From contig DASZJD010000034.1 in assembly GCA_035948415.1 (NCBI GenBank), positions 1 through 64,000 of the forward strand: 64,000 nt of DNA, in the 5' to 3' direction. The stretch comes from Acidimicrobiia bacterium (GTDB lineage Bacteria; Actinomycetota; Acidimicrobiia; IMCC26256; PALSA-555). The notes below the pieces were generated by a model. The model had not been told where the DNA came from and made no database searches. It worked only from the letters and a program-made list of their open reading frames with translations. The first letter of the stretch is position 1, and each line of letters opens with the position of its first letter. Position numbers and translations under genes: made by a program. Of this stretch, positions 15,543-23,219 are shown in pieces.

Positions 15543-16276
15543 ACCGGTCGTCGGTGCGCGCCGTGTCGGCGCAGGCCCGCGTCGAGCTGCTCCTGACCCT
15601 GCGCCGGGGCGAGAGCCTCGTGGTGTCGCTCGCGATCCCAGTCGGGATCCTCGTGTTCTTCACGAAGGTCGACGTCGTGCAGACCTCGCTGCGCGACCCG
15701 GTCCAGTTCCTCGTCCCCGGGGTTCTGGCGCTCGCGGTCATGTCCACCGCGATGGTGAGCCTCGGGATCGCGACCGGCTACGAGCGCCGCTACGGGGTCC
15801 TGAAGCGGCTCGGGTCGACCCCGCTGTCGCGGGCGGGGCTCCTGGCGGCCAAGACGATCGGCGTCCTGGCCCTCGAGGTCGTGCAGGCGGTCGTCCTGCT
15901 GGCGGTGGGGGCCGCCCTCGGCTGGCACGCGGTCGGCAACGTCGGGGTCGCGGTCGGCCTGCTGCTGGTCGGCACGGTCGCGTTCGCCGGCCTGGGCCTC
16001 TTCTTCGCCGGCGCGCTGCGGGCGGAGACGAACCTGGCCGTCGCGAACGCGCTGTTCCTGCTCCTGCTGTTCCTGGGCGGGATGGCGTACCCCCTGGGCC
16101 GGCTGCCGGGCGCGCTCGAGACCCTCGCCCGCGGGCTGCCGGCGGCGGCGCTGTCCGACACCGTGCGTCAGGCCCTGTCGACGAGCCCGATCTCGGTCGG
16201 GGCCCTCGTCACCTTGCTGGCGTGGGCGGTCGGGGCGCCGTTCCTCGCCGCCCGGACCTTCCGATGGGAGGAGTGA
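15539..16276 (+). CDS. ABC-2 type transporter permease
   Basis: Membrane subunit of 245 residues with about six hydrophobic segments: SLAIPVGILVFF, FLVPGVLALAVMSTAMVSLG, a pair around VVQAVVLLAVGAALGW and VAVGLLLVGTVAFAGLGLFF, ANALFLLLLFLGGMAYPLG, and a last one near ALVTLLAWAVGAPFLA. The FLVPGVLALAVMSTA and GMAYPLGRLP segments are typical of ABC-2 permeases. It overlaps the ATPase gene by 4 bases and ends 3 bases from the convergent thioredoxin gene. Confidence 0.9.
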   Translation: MNRSSVRAVSAQARVELLLTLRRGESLVVSLAIPVGILVFFTKVDVVQTSLRDPVQFLVPGVLALAVMSTAMVSLGIATGYERRYGVLKRLGSTPLSRAGLLAAKTIGVLALEVVQAVVLLAVGAALGWHAVGNVGVAVGLLLVGTVAFAGLGLFFAGALRAETNLAVANALFLLLLFLGGMAYPLGRLPGALETLARGLPAAALSDTVRQALSTSPISVGALVTLLAWAVGAPFLAARTFRWEE

Positions 16277-16279
16277 GAG

Positions 16280-16912
16280 CTAGGCGGGCGGAAGGATCCC
16301 GTTGAGGTCCCGCTCGAGCTCGCGAGCCGACGTGATCCCGAAGAGCCGGCGGGCGAGCGTGCCGTCGCGTCGGACGAAGAACGTCTCGGGGACCGGCCGG
16401 ACCCCGTACGCGGCGGCGACGGCGCCGTCGTCGTCGCGAGCGAAGATCCAGTCCGCGTGCTGCTCGCGCACGAAGGCGCGGGCGTCGTCGGGGATGTCCT
16501 GGAAGCTCACGCCGACGATCACGAGGCCCTGGGCGCGGTGCCGAGCCAGCGCGGCCCGCAGCAGCGGGAACTCCTGGCGGCACGGGTAGCACCACGACGC
16601 CCAGAAGTTCACGAGCACCGGGTGCCCGGCGAGCGCAGCCAGCGAGACGTGGCCGCCGGTCAGCGTGGTCAGCGAGAACCCCGGCGCGGCCGGGCCCGCG
16701 GTCGGGGCGCCCGCCGCCGTCGTGGCGGTGCCACCGGACGGCGACGCGTGACGCGACGGGCTGCTGCTCGTCGAGCGGGGCGACGACCCGGAGGCGACGG
16801 CCCACCCGGTCACCGCGCCGACGGCGGCGACGACGATCGCGGCGAGGAGGACGAGGCGGCCCCGTCGCGGCCGCCCGCCCTCAGCGGACGTTGACGAGGA
16901 CGTCGACGGCAA
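16280..16912 (-). CDS. TlpA/ResA-like thioredoxin, membrane anchored
   Basis: Extracytoplasmic thiol-disulfide protein of about 210 residues. Residues 20-38 form one transmembrane anchor, then a Ser/Thr/Ala-rich linker to about 75, then a thioredoxin domain with WASWCYPC (Cys 108 and 111) and a cis-Pro region VRPVPETFFV. No ATG or GTG start exists before the anchor; TTG at 16912, inside the end of ctaB, is the best start and gives a proper cytoplasmic N-tail. With ctaB upstream the natural role is reduction of apocytochrome or CuA site cysteines during oxidase assembly (inference). Confidence 0.88.
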   Translation of the reverse strand: MPSTSSSTSAEGGRPRRGRLVLLAAIVVAAVGAVTGWAVASGSSPRSTSSSPSRHASPSGGTATTAAGAPTAGPAAPGFSLTTLTGGHVSLAALAGHPVLVNFWASWCYPCRQEFPLLRAALARHRAQGLVIVGVSFQDIPDDARAFVREQHADWIFARDDDGAVAAAYGVRPVPETFFVRRDGTLARRLFGITSARELERDLNGILPPA

Positions 16913-17810
16913 CGGCCGCGAAGAGCAGAGCCAGGTAGGTGTTCGACCGGCTGAAGAACGCGATGGCCCGGGCCGGGGAGGGGTCGCGCCGGAGCTGGGC
17001 CGCCTGCCCGACGAACGCCAGCCCGAGCAGCGACGCCGCGACCGGGTACACGACACCGGTCGACGCCACGAGCGGCAGGAGCAGGCTCACGACCATCACG
17101 AGCGCGGCGTAGGCGAGGATCTGGCTCGCGGCGGCCCGCGGGCCCCGGACGACCGGGAGCATCGGGATGTGCGCCGCCGCGTAGTCGTCGCGGTAGCGCA
17201 GGGCCAGGGCCCAGAAGTGCGCCGGCGTCCAGCTGAACACGACCGCGAACAGCACCAGCGCCGGCGCGGCGAGGCTGCCCGTGACCGCGGCCCACCCGAC
17301 GAGCACCGGCACGGCGCCGGCGGCGCCGCCGATGACGATGTTCTGCGCGGTGCGGGGCTTCAGCCAGATCGTGTACACGAACACGTAGAAGACCGTGGCC
17401 GAGAGGGCGAGCCCGGCGGCGAGCAGGTTGGCGCCGCCCCACAGCAGCGCGAACGCCGCCGCTTCGAGCGCGAGGCCGAACACCAGGGCCCGGACCGGCT
17501 CGACGACGCCGGACGGCAGGGGACGATGCCGGGTGCGCCGCATGAGCTGGTCGCGGTCCCGCTCGATCCAGCAGTTGATGGTGTTGGCGCCACCGGCGGC
17601 GAGGGTCCCCCCGACGAGGACGACGGCCACGAGCCCGAGGTCGGGGACGCCGCCGGCGGCGAGGATCATGGCCGGCACGGTGGTGACGAGCAGCAGCTCG
17701 ATGACCCGCGGCTTCGTCAACGCGACGTAGTGGGCGACCGCCCGCCGAGCCCGCTTCACCCACGCCTCGACGACGGCGACGGGTTGGTTCAGGGCGACGA
17801 AGTCAGACAC
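16881..17810 (-). CDS. ctaB: Protohaem IX farnesyltransferase (haem O synthase)
   Basis: UbiA-superfamily membrane prenyltransferase of about 309 residues with nine or so helices; converts haem B to haem O for cytochrome oxidase. The Asp-rich motif NTINCWIERDRDQLMRRT is followed by HRPLPSG, and the second motif is YRDDYAAAHIPMLP, both typical of CtaB. LTKPRVIELLLVTTVPAM marks the N-terminus of the core. GTG at 17810 has GGAG 4 bases upstream, and TACGAT (17836-17841, minus) is a candidate -10. In many actinobacteria ctaB neighbours tkt; here tkt is 18 kb away. Confidence 0.94.
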   Translation of the reverse strand: MSDFVALNQPVAVVEAWVKRARRAVAHYVALTKPRVIELLLVTTVPAMILAAGGVPDLGLVAVVLVGGTLAAGGANTINCWIERDRDQLMRRTRHRPLPSGVVEPVRALVFGLALEAAAFALLWGGANLLAAGLALSATVFYVFVYTIWLKPRTAQNIVIGGAAGAVPVLVGWAAVTGSLAAPALVLFAVVFSWTPAHFWALALRYRDDYAAAHIPMLPVVRGPRAAASQILAYAALVMVVSLLLPLVASTGVVYPVAASLLGLAFVGQAAQLRRDPSPARAIAFFSRSNTYLALLFAAVAVDVLVNVR

Positions 17811-17877
17811 GGCGCTCCAGGGCGGGGCTCGCGGCATCGTAACCGAGCCGTTGCGAGGCTCTCGAAGCCGCCGGCGG

Positions 17878-17883
17878 TAGCCT
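17878..17883 (+). promoter_or_regulatory. -10 element of GroES-like gene (leaderless)
   Basis: TAGCCT preceded by GG, 9 bases before ATG at 17893. Confidence 0.5.
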
Positions 17884-17892
17884 GCGCGGAGC

Positions 17893-18231
17893 ATGGCCGA
17901 GAGCCCCGACACCGATGACGTCAAGCAGTCGATCCGCATGACCGCCGATCGGCTCCTCACGAAGCCGTCCGACGAGCACTCGGAGCGCAAGTCCCGGGCG
18001 GGGATCGTGATCCCCGCGACCGCGAACGTGGACCGGCGGCTCGTGTGGGCGGAGGTCGTCGCCGTCGGGCCGACGGTGCGCAACGTCGACGACGGCGACC
18101 AGGTGCTGTTCGCGCCCGACGCCGGGTACGAGGTCGAGATCCGCGGCGACGAGTACGTCATCCTGCGCGAGCGCGACGTCCACGCGGTGGCGTCGACCAA
18201 GCGCGAGGGCCAGTCCGGCCTCTACCTGTAG
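17893..18231 (+). CDS. GroES-like co-chaperone family protein
   Basis: Protein of 112 residues with a GroES beta-barrel: SRAGIVIPATANVDRRLVWA resembles the mobile-loop region and VVAVGPTVRNVDDGDQVLF plus EVEIRGDEYVILRERDVHAV match the barrel strands. It has a 20-residue charged N-terminal extension absent from classical 95-residue GroES. No groEL is adjacent, so it may be a divergent or stand-alone member rather than the main co-chaperonin. Monocistronic by its own promoter; convergent with the next gene, 10 bases apart. Confidence 0.78.
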   Translation: MAESPDTDDVKQSIRMTADRLLTKPSDEHSERKSRAGIVIPATANVDRRLVWAEVVAVGPTVRNVDDGDQVLFAPDAGYEVEIRGDEYVILRERDVHAVASTKREGQSGLYL

Positions 18232-18241
18232 GCGGGCTCGG

Positions 18242-19015
18242 CTAGCCCCGGGCGCGGGAGGGGCGGGCCCGCAGCCGGACTTCGGCCGGGTGCCCGACCG
18301 GAGCCGGCCGCGCGCGCCGGCGCTCGTCGAGGTACGCCGCGACCCGTCGGTACAGCTTGGAGCCGAGCATCTTGCGGAGCTCGACGGAAAGGCTCTGGTA
18401 GACGGGCTCCGAGCCCGTGAACGCCTCGGGCGCCTCGGTGCACCACCAGGCGAAGTCGTCGCCACCCTCGCCCCAGCCGTCGCGGGCGAACTCGGTCAGC
18501 GTCGACACGACGGTGCCGTCCTCTTGCTCCTCGTCGACGCGCCGGAGCGGCAGCTGCCAGCACACCTCGGGCTTCACGTCGCTGTGGTGGACGCCGGTGC
18601 GGAGGGCGTGGAGGTGCAGCGCGCACCCGGGGCCCCCGGCGAACCCGGGCCGGTTCAGGAAGATGCAGGCGTCGTCGACGAGCCGGGTCCGCCACTCCGT
18701 CCGGCCGTCGTCGTCCTTGCCGGCCTTGGCGTAGATGCCCTTCTTGCGACCCGCGGACCGGAACTGCCACTCGTCGTCGGTGAGCCCCTTCGCCACGCGG
18801 GCGACGTGATCGCGGTCCTTGCGGTCGGAGAAGTGCGCGCCGTACGAGCAGCAGCCCTGCACGAGCTCGGGCGCGGGCCCGGTCAGCACGCCCTGGCACC
18901 CGCACCCGAAGATGCACTGCCACGACGACAGCAGGAACGTCACGTCGACCTGCCAGCGGCGACCCTCCTCGTCGGGGTCGTCGAAGGTCACCCACTCGCG
19001 CGTCGGGCCTGGCAT
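18242..19015 (-). CDS. Conserved Cys-cluster protein (YkgJ/DUF3109-like, metal binding inferred)
   Basis: Soluble protein of 257 residues without a named function. Cysteines cluster as C34, C38, C40, C55, C56 (WQCIFGCGCQGV and QGCCSYGAHF), then ACIFLN, GPGCALH, PEVCWQLPL and WWCTEAPEAF. The order of CC, CIFLN, GCALH and PxxC resembles Zn/Fe-chelating YkgJ-type Cys clusters, so metal binding is a reasonable inference. ATG at 19015 is preceded by GAGGAGG at 5 bases, one of the strongest Shine-Dalgarno sites in the window. Divergent from the glcD-like gene. Confidence 0.8.
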   Translation of the reverse strand: MPGPTREWVTFDDPDEEGRRWQVDVTFLLSSWQCIFGCGCQGVLTGPAPELVQGCCSYGAHFSDRKDRDHVARVAKGLTDDEWQFRSAGRKKGIYAKAGKDDDGRTEWRTRLVDDACIFLNRPGFAGGPGCALHLHALRTGVHHSDVKPEVCWQLPLRRVDEEQEDGTVVSTLTEFARDGWGEGGDDFAWWCTEAPEAFTGSEPVYQSLSVELRKMLGSKLYRRVAAYLDERRRARPAPVGHPAEVRLRARPSRARG

Positions 19016-19020
19016 CCAAG

Positions 19021-19027
19021 CCTCCTC
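19021..19027 (-). promoter_or_regulatory. Strong Shine-Dalgarno site of Cys-cluster gene
   Basis: GAGGAGG on the minus strand, 5 bases before ATG at 19015; it fixes the start against longer in-frame readings. Confidence 0.75.
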
Positions 19028-19060
19028 GTCAAGGAAGGTCGAGCGTATCGAGCACGTCGG

Positions 19061-19066
19061 TAGGCT
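19061..19066 (+). promoter_or_regulatory. -10 element of glcD-like gene
   Basis: TAGGCT preceded by GG. Six bases later, exactly where other leaderless genes here have ATG or GTG, stands ATC (19073). Confidence 0.5.
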
Positions 19067-19072
19067 TCGCGC

Positions 19073-20500
19073 ATCGACGACGACGCGGCGTTGCTGGCCG
19101 ACCTCCGGGCCGTCCTCGGCGCGGAGCGGGTCCGGAACGAGCCCCTCGAGCTCGCCCTCTACGGGCGTGACGCCGGCGTGGCCACCGGCGAGGCCGGGGT
19201 CGTGTGCTTCCCGGCCACGCCGGAGCAGGTCGCGGCCACGGTGGCGGTCTCGGCCCGCCACGAGCGGCCCTTCGTGGCCCGCGGCAGCGGCACCGGGCTC
19301 GCCGGCGGGGCCACCCCGGTCGGCCGGCCGGTCGTGATCGTCACCACCCACCTGAACCGGATCCTCGACGTCGACGGCCCCAGCCGGGTGGCGTGGGTGG
19401 AGCCGGGGGTCCTGAACCTCGACCTCAGCCGCTCCGTCGCGCACCTCGGCCTGCACTACGCCCCGGACCCGTCCTCGCAGCAGGCGTGCACGATCGGCGG
19501 CAACGTCGCCACGAACGCCGGCGGGCCGCACTGCCTCGCCTACGGCGTCACGGCCACGCACGTCGTCGCCCTCGACGTCGTCCTCGCCGACGGGACGACC
19601 GCCCGCCTCGGCGGCCTCGAGCCCGACCAGCCCGGCTACGACCTGCGGGGCTGCTTCGTCGGCAGCGAGGGGACGATGGGGATCGCGACGCGCGTTGCCG
19701 TCCGGCTCACGCCCGACCCCCCGGTGGTCCGGACGCTCCTGCTCGACTTCGTCACCGTCGAGGCCGCCGCTGCGACCGTGAGCGGGATCATCGCCGCCGG
19801 GATCGTGCCGGCCGCGCTCGAGATGATGGACGCCGCGATCACGCGTGCCGTCGAGGACTTCGTCGGCGCCGGCTACCCGCGTGACGCCGGCGCGGTGCTG
19901 CTCGTGGAGGTCGACGGCCTCGAGTGCGGCGTCGCGTCCCAGGTCGAGGCGGTGCGCGCCGTCGGCGCCGCGAACGGCGCCCGGACCGTGCGCGTCGCCG
20001 CCGACGACCAGGAGCGGGCGTTGCTCTGGAAGGGCCGGAAGTCGGCGTTCGGGGCCATCGCCCGGATCGCGCCCGACTACTACCTCCACGACGCCGTCGT
20101 GCCGCGCACGCGCCTCGTCGACGTCCTCGAGCGCGTGTACGCCGTCGCCGCCGAGCAGCGCCTCACGATGATGAACGTGTTCCACGCCGGGGACGGCAAC
20201 CTCCACCCGCTCATCGTCTTCGACGCGCGGGAGCCGGGCATCTGGCCCCGGGTCGCCGACGCCGGCGACGCCATCCTCCGGGCGTGCGTGGACGCCGGCG
20301 GCGTGCTGTCGGGGGAGCACGGGATCGGCCTCGAGAAGCGGGACGCCATGCCGATGGTCTTCGGGCCCGACGACCTCGACGCGCAGGCCCGCCTGCGGGA
20401 CGCCTTCGACCCGTGGGGGCTCGCCAACCCGGACAAGGTGCTGCCCCGCGGGAGCCGCTGCGGAGAGCTCAGCCGGGTTCCGGACGGCGCGTGGATCTGA
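19073..20500 (+). CDS. glcD: FAD-binding oxidase, GlcD-like (glycolate/D-lactate oxidase subunit)
   Basis: VAO-family flavoprotein of about 475 residues oxidising a 2-hydroxy acid. FAD segments: FVARGSGTGLAGGATP, SSQQACTIGGNVATNAGG, GCFVGSEGTMGIATRV; the C-terminal half has NVFHAGDGNLHPLIVF and GGVLSGEHGIGLEKR, both typical of GlcD. The start is uncertain: ATC at 19073 is at the leaderless distance from TAGGCT and reads IDDDAALLADLRAVLG; the first conventional codon is TTG at 19091, six codons on. It overlaps the GlcE-like gene by 10 bases. Confidence 0.9.
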   Translation: MDDDAALLADLRAVLGAERVRNEPLELALYGRDAGVATGEAGVVCFPATPEQVAATVAVSARHERPFVARGSGTGLAGGATPVGRPVVIVTTHLNRILDVDGPSRVAWVEPGVLNLDLSRSVAHLGLHYAPDPSSQQACTIGGNVATNAGGPHCLAYGVTATHVVALDVVLADGTTARLGGLEPDQPGYDLRGCFVGSEGTMGIATRVAVRLTPDPPVVRTLLLDFVTVEAAAATVSGIIAAGIVPAALEMMDAAITRAVEDFVGAGYPRDAGAVLLVEVDGLECGVASQVEAVRAVGAANGARTVRVAADDQERALLWKGRKSAFGAIARIAPDYYLHDAVVPRTRLVDVLERVYAVAAEQRLTMMNVFHAGDGNLHPLIVFDAREPGIWPRVADAGDAILRACVDAGGVLSGEHGIGLEKRDAMPMVFGPDDLDAQARLRDAFDPWGLANPDKVLPRGSRCGELSRVPDGAWI

Positions 20501-21528
20501 CCCCGGCGCCGAGCGAGGAAGCCGTCCGCGCCGCCGTGGTCGAGGCCTCGACCGTCCTGCCGGTCGGGGCCGGCACCCACCGGGAGGTCGGCGGTCCGGT
20601 CCCCGACGGCACGCCGGTGTCGGCGCCGGCGGGGATCGTCGCCTACGACCCCGCCGAGCTGACGGTGACGACGTGGGCGGGGACCACCGTGGCCGAGCTC
20701 GACGCCGCCCTCGGCGCCCACGGCCAGGAGTGCCCGCTCGACCCGCCCGATCCGCGCTGCACGCTGGGGGGCCTGGTCGCGGTCGGGCTGTCCGGGCACC
20801 GCCGCCTCCGCTACGGGCCGCTGCGCGACCGGGTGCTCGAGGTCCGCTTCGTGACCGGCGACGGCCGGGTCGTCCGCGGCGGCGGCCCGACCGTGAAGAA
20901 CGTGACCGGCTTCGACCTCCCCCGGCTGCTCGTCGGCTCGTTCGGGACGCTCGGCGTGCTGACGCGGCTGATCGTGCGCTGCCAGCCCCGGCCCCGCTGC
21001 GCCCGCTGGTACCGCAGCGGCGACGACCCGGCCCGGCTGCGCGCCCGGCTGGTGTCGCCGTCGACGGTGGCCGACGCCGGCGCCGGCGCCTGGGTGCTGC
21101 TCGAGGGCGACCCCGGCGACGTCGAGGCCCAGGCCGAGGCCGCGTCCCTCCGCCCGGCGCCGGACGCGCCGGCGTGGCCGGAGGGACCGCACCGGGGCCG
21201 CATCTCGGTGGCGCCAGCCCGGATGGACGACCTCGCCGCCGCGCTCGGTCGTGCGGACGGGATCGGCTGGCTCGGTGAGTGGGGGGTCGGCACGGTGCAC
21301 GTGGCCGCCGACTCGGAGGCGGCGCTGGGCGCGGCGCGCGCGGCGGCCACGAGCGTCGGTGGCTGGCTGCTCCGCGAGGCGGGCGCGCCGGGCCTCGACG
21401 GCTTCGGGGTCGCGCCGGCCAACCTCGCGGTCATGACCCGCGTGAAGGCCGCTTTCGACCCTGCCGGCAAGCTGGCGCCGGGCCGGCTGCCGATCCCGCC
21501 CGTCGAGCGACACCGGCAGGCGTCGTGA
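20491..21528 (+). CDS. glcE: FAD-binding protein, GlcE-like
   Basis: Second VAO-type flavoprotein of 345 residues, the size and shape of the GlcE subunit: a FAD-binding half with LDPPDPRCTLGGLVAVGLSG and TVKNVTGFDLPRLLVGSFGT, and a shorter cap domain. In E. coli GlcD, GlcE and the iron-sulfur GlcF form glycolate oxidase; no GlcF is present here, so the electron acceptor is unclear. GTG 20491 is chosen from the tight overlap with glcD. Its stop overlaps the next small gene (GTGA). Confidence 0.85.
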   Translation: MDLTPAPSEEAVRAAVVEASTVLPVGAGTHREVGGPVPDGTPVSAPAGIVAYDPAELTVTTWAGTTVAELDAALGAHGQECPLDPPDPRCTLGGLVAVGLSGHRRLRYGPLRDRVLEVRFVTGDGRVVRGGGPTVKNVTGFDLPRLLVGSFGTLGVLTRLIVRCQPRPRCARWYRSGDDPARLRARLVSPSTVADAGAGAWVLLEGDPGDVEAQAEAASLRPAPDAPAWPEGPHRGRISVAPARMDDLAAALGRADGIGWLGEWGVGTVHVAADSEAALGAARAAATSVGGWLLREAGAPGLDGFGVAPANLAVMTRVKAAFDPAGKLAPGRLPIPPVERHRQAS

Positions 21529-21737
21529 GCGACGAGTTCGCCGACCTCGCCGACCTGGTCGAGACGCTGCGGACGGTCGAGGAGCGGCTCCGCGACGCCG
21601 GGTACGAGCGGCTGCGCGCCGCCGCGGTGGACGGCGACGAGGCGGCCGGGGCGCAGGAGCGGCGGGTGCAGCAGGCGCGGCGCGCCGTCGAGCGAGCGAT
21701 CCGGGCCCTCGGCGGCGAGGCGGGCGGCGAGCTGTGA
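21525..21737 (+). CDS. Small hypothetical protein in the glcDE operon
   Basis: Seventy residues, highly charged and helical, starting VSDEFADLADLVETLRTVEE and continuing with Arg/Glu/Ala-rich heptads, probably a coiled coil. No Cys, so it is not a substitute for the iron-sulfur GlcF. The start overlaps the GlcE stop by 4 bases and it ends 7 bases before the cyclase fusion gene, which supports it being a real gene. No family recognised. Confidence 0.6.
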   Translation: MSDEFADLADLVETLRTVEERLRDAGYERLRAAAVDGDEAAGAQERRVQQARRAVERAIRALGGEAGGEL

Positions 21738-21744
21738 GCCGGCC

Positions 21745-23100
21745 GTGAGCGACGTGCAGTACGCCCGCGCCGACGGCGGCACCCACGTCGCCTACCGGGT
21801 GCTCGACGCCGACGCCGACCGCGAGGCGGGCAGCGACATCGTCATGGCTTCGGGGGGCCTGATCCCGATGGAGCTGTTCGACGACGACCCGGGGTTCGTG
21901 CGGCTGCTGGAGGGGCTGCGATCCCTCGGGCGGGTGGTGATCTTTGACCGCCGGGGCCTCGGCCTCTCCGACCCGATCGTCGACTGGGAGCGGCCGATCC
22001 TCGACCAGTGGGCCGACGACCTCGCCGCGGTGGTGGAGGCGTCCGGGGCCCGAGACCCGGTCGTCTTCGCCTGGGACGGCTACGGCGTCGCCACCCGGTT
22101 CGCCGCGGAGCACCGAGACCGACTTCGGCTCCTGGTGCTCCACCAGCCCTTGATGGTGCCCGACGACGGCTGGGACGACTGGGTGGCCCGGCGGGCCGCG
22201 CTGGTGCGCGAGAACCTGGGGGGCGGCCGGGACGCGCTGCTCGAGCAGATCGCCCCGACCCGCGTGTCGGATGCGTCGTTCCGAGAGTGGTACGCGCGGG
22301 CCGGGCGCGCCGGCGCCAGCCCCGCGACGGCGGCCCGGATCTGGGACTCGGTGTTCCGCTCTCGACCCGACGATCAGCGCGGTGAGCAGGTCGACACGCC
22401 CACATTGGTCCTGTCCCGCCGCGACAGCCCCTACGTGTCGGCGGAGGCGGTGCGCCTGGCCGCGGCCCAGATCCGCGGGGCGACCCTCGTCGAGCTCGAC
22501 GGCGCCGACCACTTCCCGTTTCTCGGCGACGTCGACGCGGTGGTCGCCGAAGTCGGCGACTTCGTGGTCGGGGAGCGGCGGCTCCCGCCCCCCCGGCGCC
22601 TCCTGGCGGCGCTCATGTTCACCGACCTCGTCGGCTCCACCGAGCGTGCCGCGACCCTCGGTGACGAGCACTGGCGAGCGGTGCTCGACCGCCACGACCG
22701 CACCGTGCGGGCCGCGGTCGGCGGGTGCGGTGGCAACGTCGTGAAGACCACCGGCGACGGCGTCCTCGCGCTCCTGCCGTCCGGGGGTGCCGCCGTGCGT
22801 GCGGCCGAGCGAGTGCGAGACGAGCTCGCAGCCGACGGACTCGAGGTTCGCATCGGCATCCACATCGGCGACGTCGACCGTCGCGGGGAGGACGTCTCCG
22901 GGCTGGGCGTGCACATCGCGGCCCGAGTCATGGCGGTCGCTGGTCGCGGGCAGGTCGTCGTGACCGCGTCGGTCCCGTCCGCCGTCGCCGGCCAGGCCGG
23001 GAGGTTCGAGGCCCTCGGCCCCCACGATCTCAAGGGCGTGCCCGGCGAGTGGGAGCTGTTCCGGCTGGCCGACGCGCCTCGCCGCGACGCGCCCCAGTAG
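21745..23100 (+). CDS. Alpha/beta-hydrolase fused to class III adenylate/guanylate cyclase
   Basis: Two-domain protein of 451 residues. Residues 1-280 are an alpha/beta-hydrolase: FDRRGLGLSD loop, nucleophile elbow FAWDGYG with Asp 111 instead of the usual Ser, and catalytic His in GADHFPFLGD. Residues 285-445 are a class III cyclase: metal Asp in MFTDLVGST and KTTGDGVLAL, and GVHIAARV, where the usual Asn is His. The hydrolase half may sense or turn over a small ligand and control cyclic nucleotide synthesis (inference). GTG 21745; last gene of the glcD operon and convergent with another cyclase. Confidence 0.88.
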   Translation: MSDVQYARADGGTHVAYRVLDADADREAGSDIVMASGGLIPMELFDDDPGFVRLLEGLRSLGRVVIFDRRGLGLSDPIVDWERPILDQWADDLAAVVEASGARDPVVFAWDGYGVATRFAAEHRDRLRLLVLHQPLMVPDDGWDDWVARRAALVRENLGGGRDALLEQIAPTRVSDASFREWYARAGRAGASPATAARIWDSVFRSRPDDQRGEQVDTPTLVLSRRDSPYVSAEAVRLAAAQIRGATLVELDGADHFPFLGDVDAVVAEVGDFVVGERRLPPPRRLLAALMFTDLVGSTERAATLGDEHWRAVLDRHDRTVRAAVGGCGGNVVKTTGDGVLALLPSGGAAVRAAERVRDELAADGLEVRIGIHIGDVDRRGEDVSGLGVHIAARVMAVAGRGQVVVTASVPSAVAGQAGRFEALGPHDLKGVPGEWELFRLADAPRRDAPQ

Positions 23101-23219
23101 CGTCGGGCGATCTTCGGCGGCGTGCTGAGTGCGCAAGCCGAGCCTCAAGGCGCGCGGACCGCGCCGTCGGTCAGATCGTCGCTGCGAGCCGACGTCGCGG
23201 CCGACCGCGGCGAGCGCCG

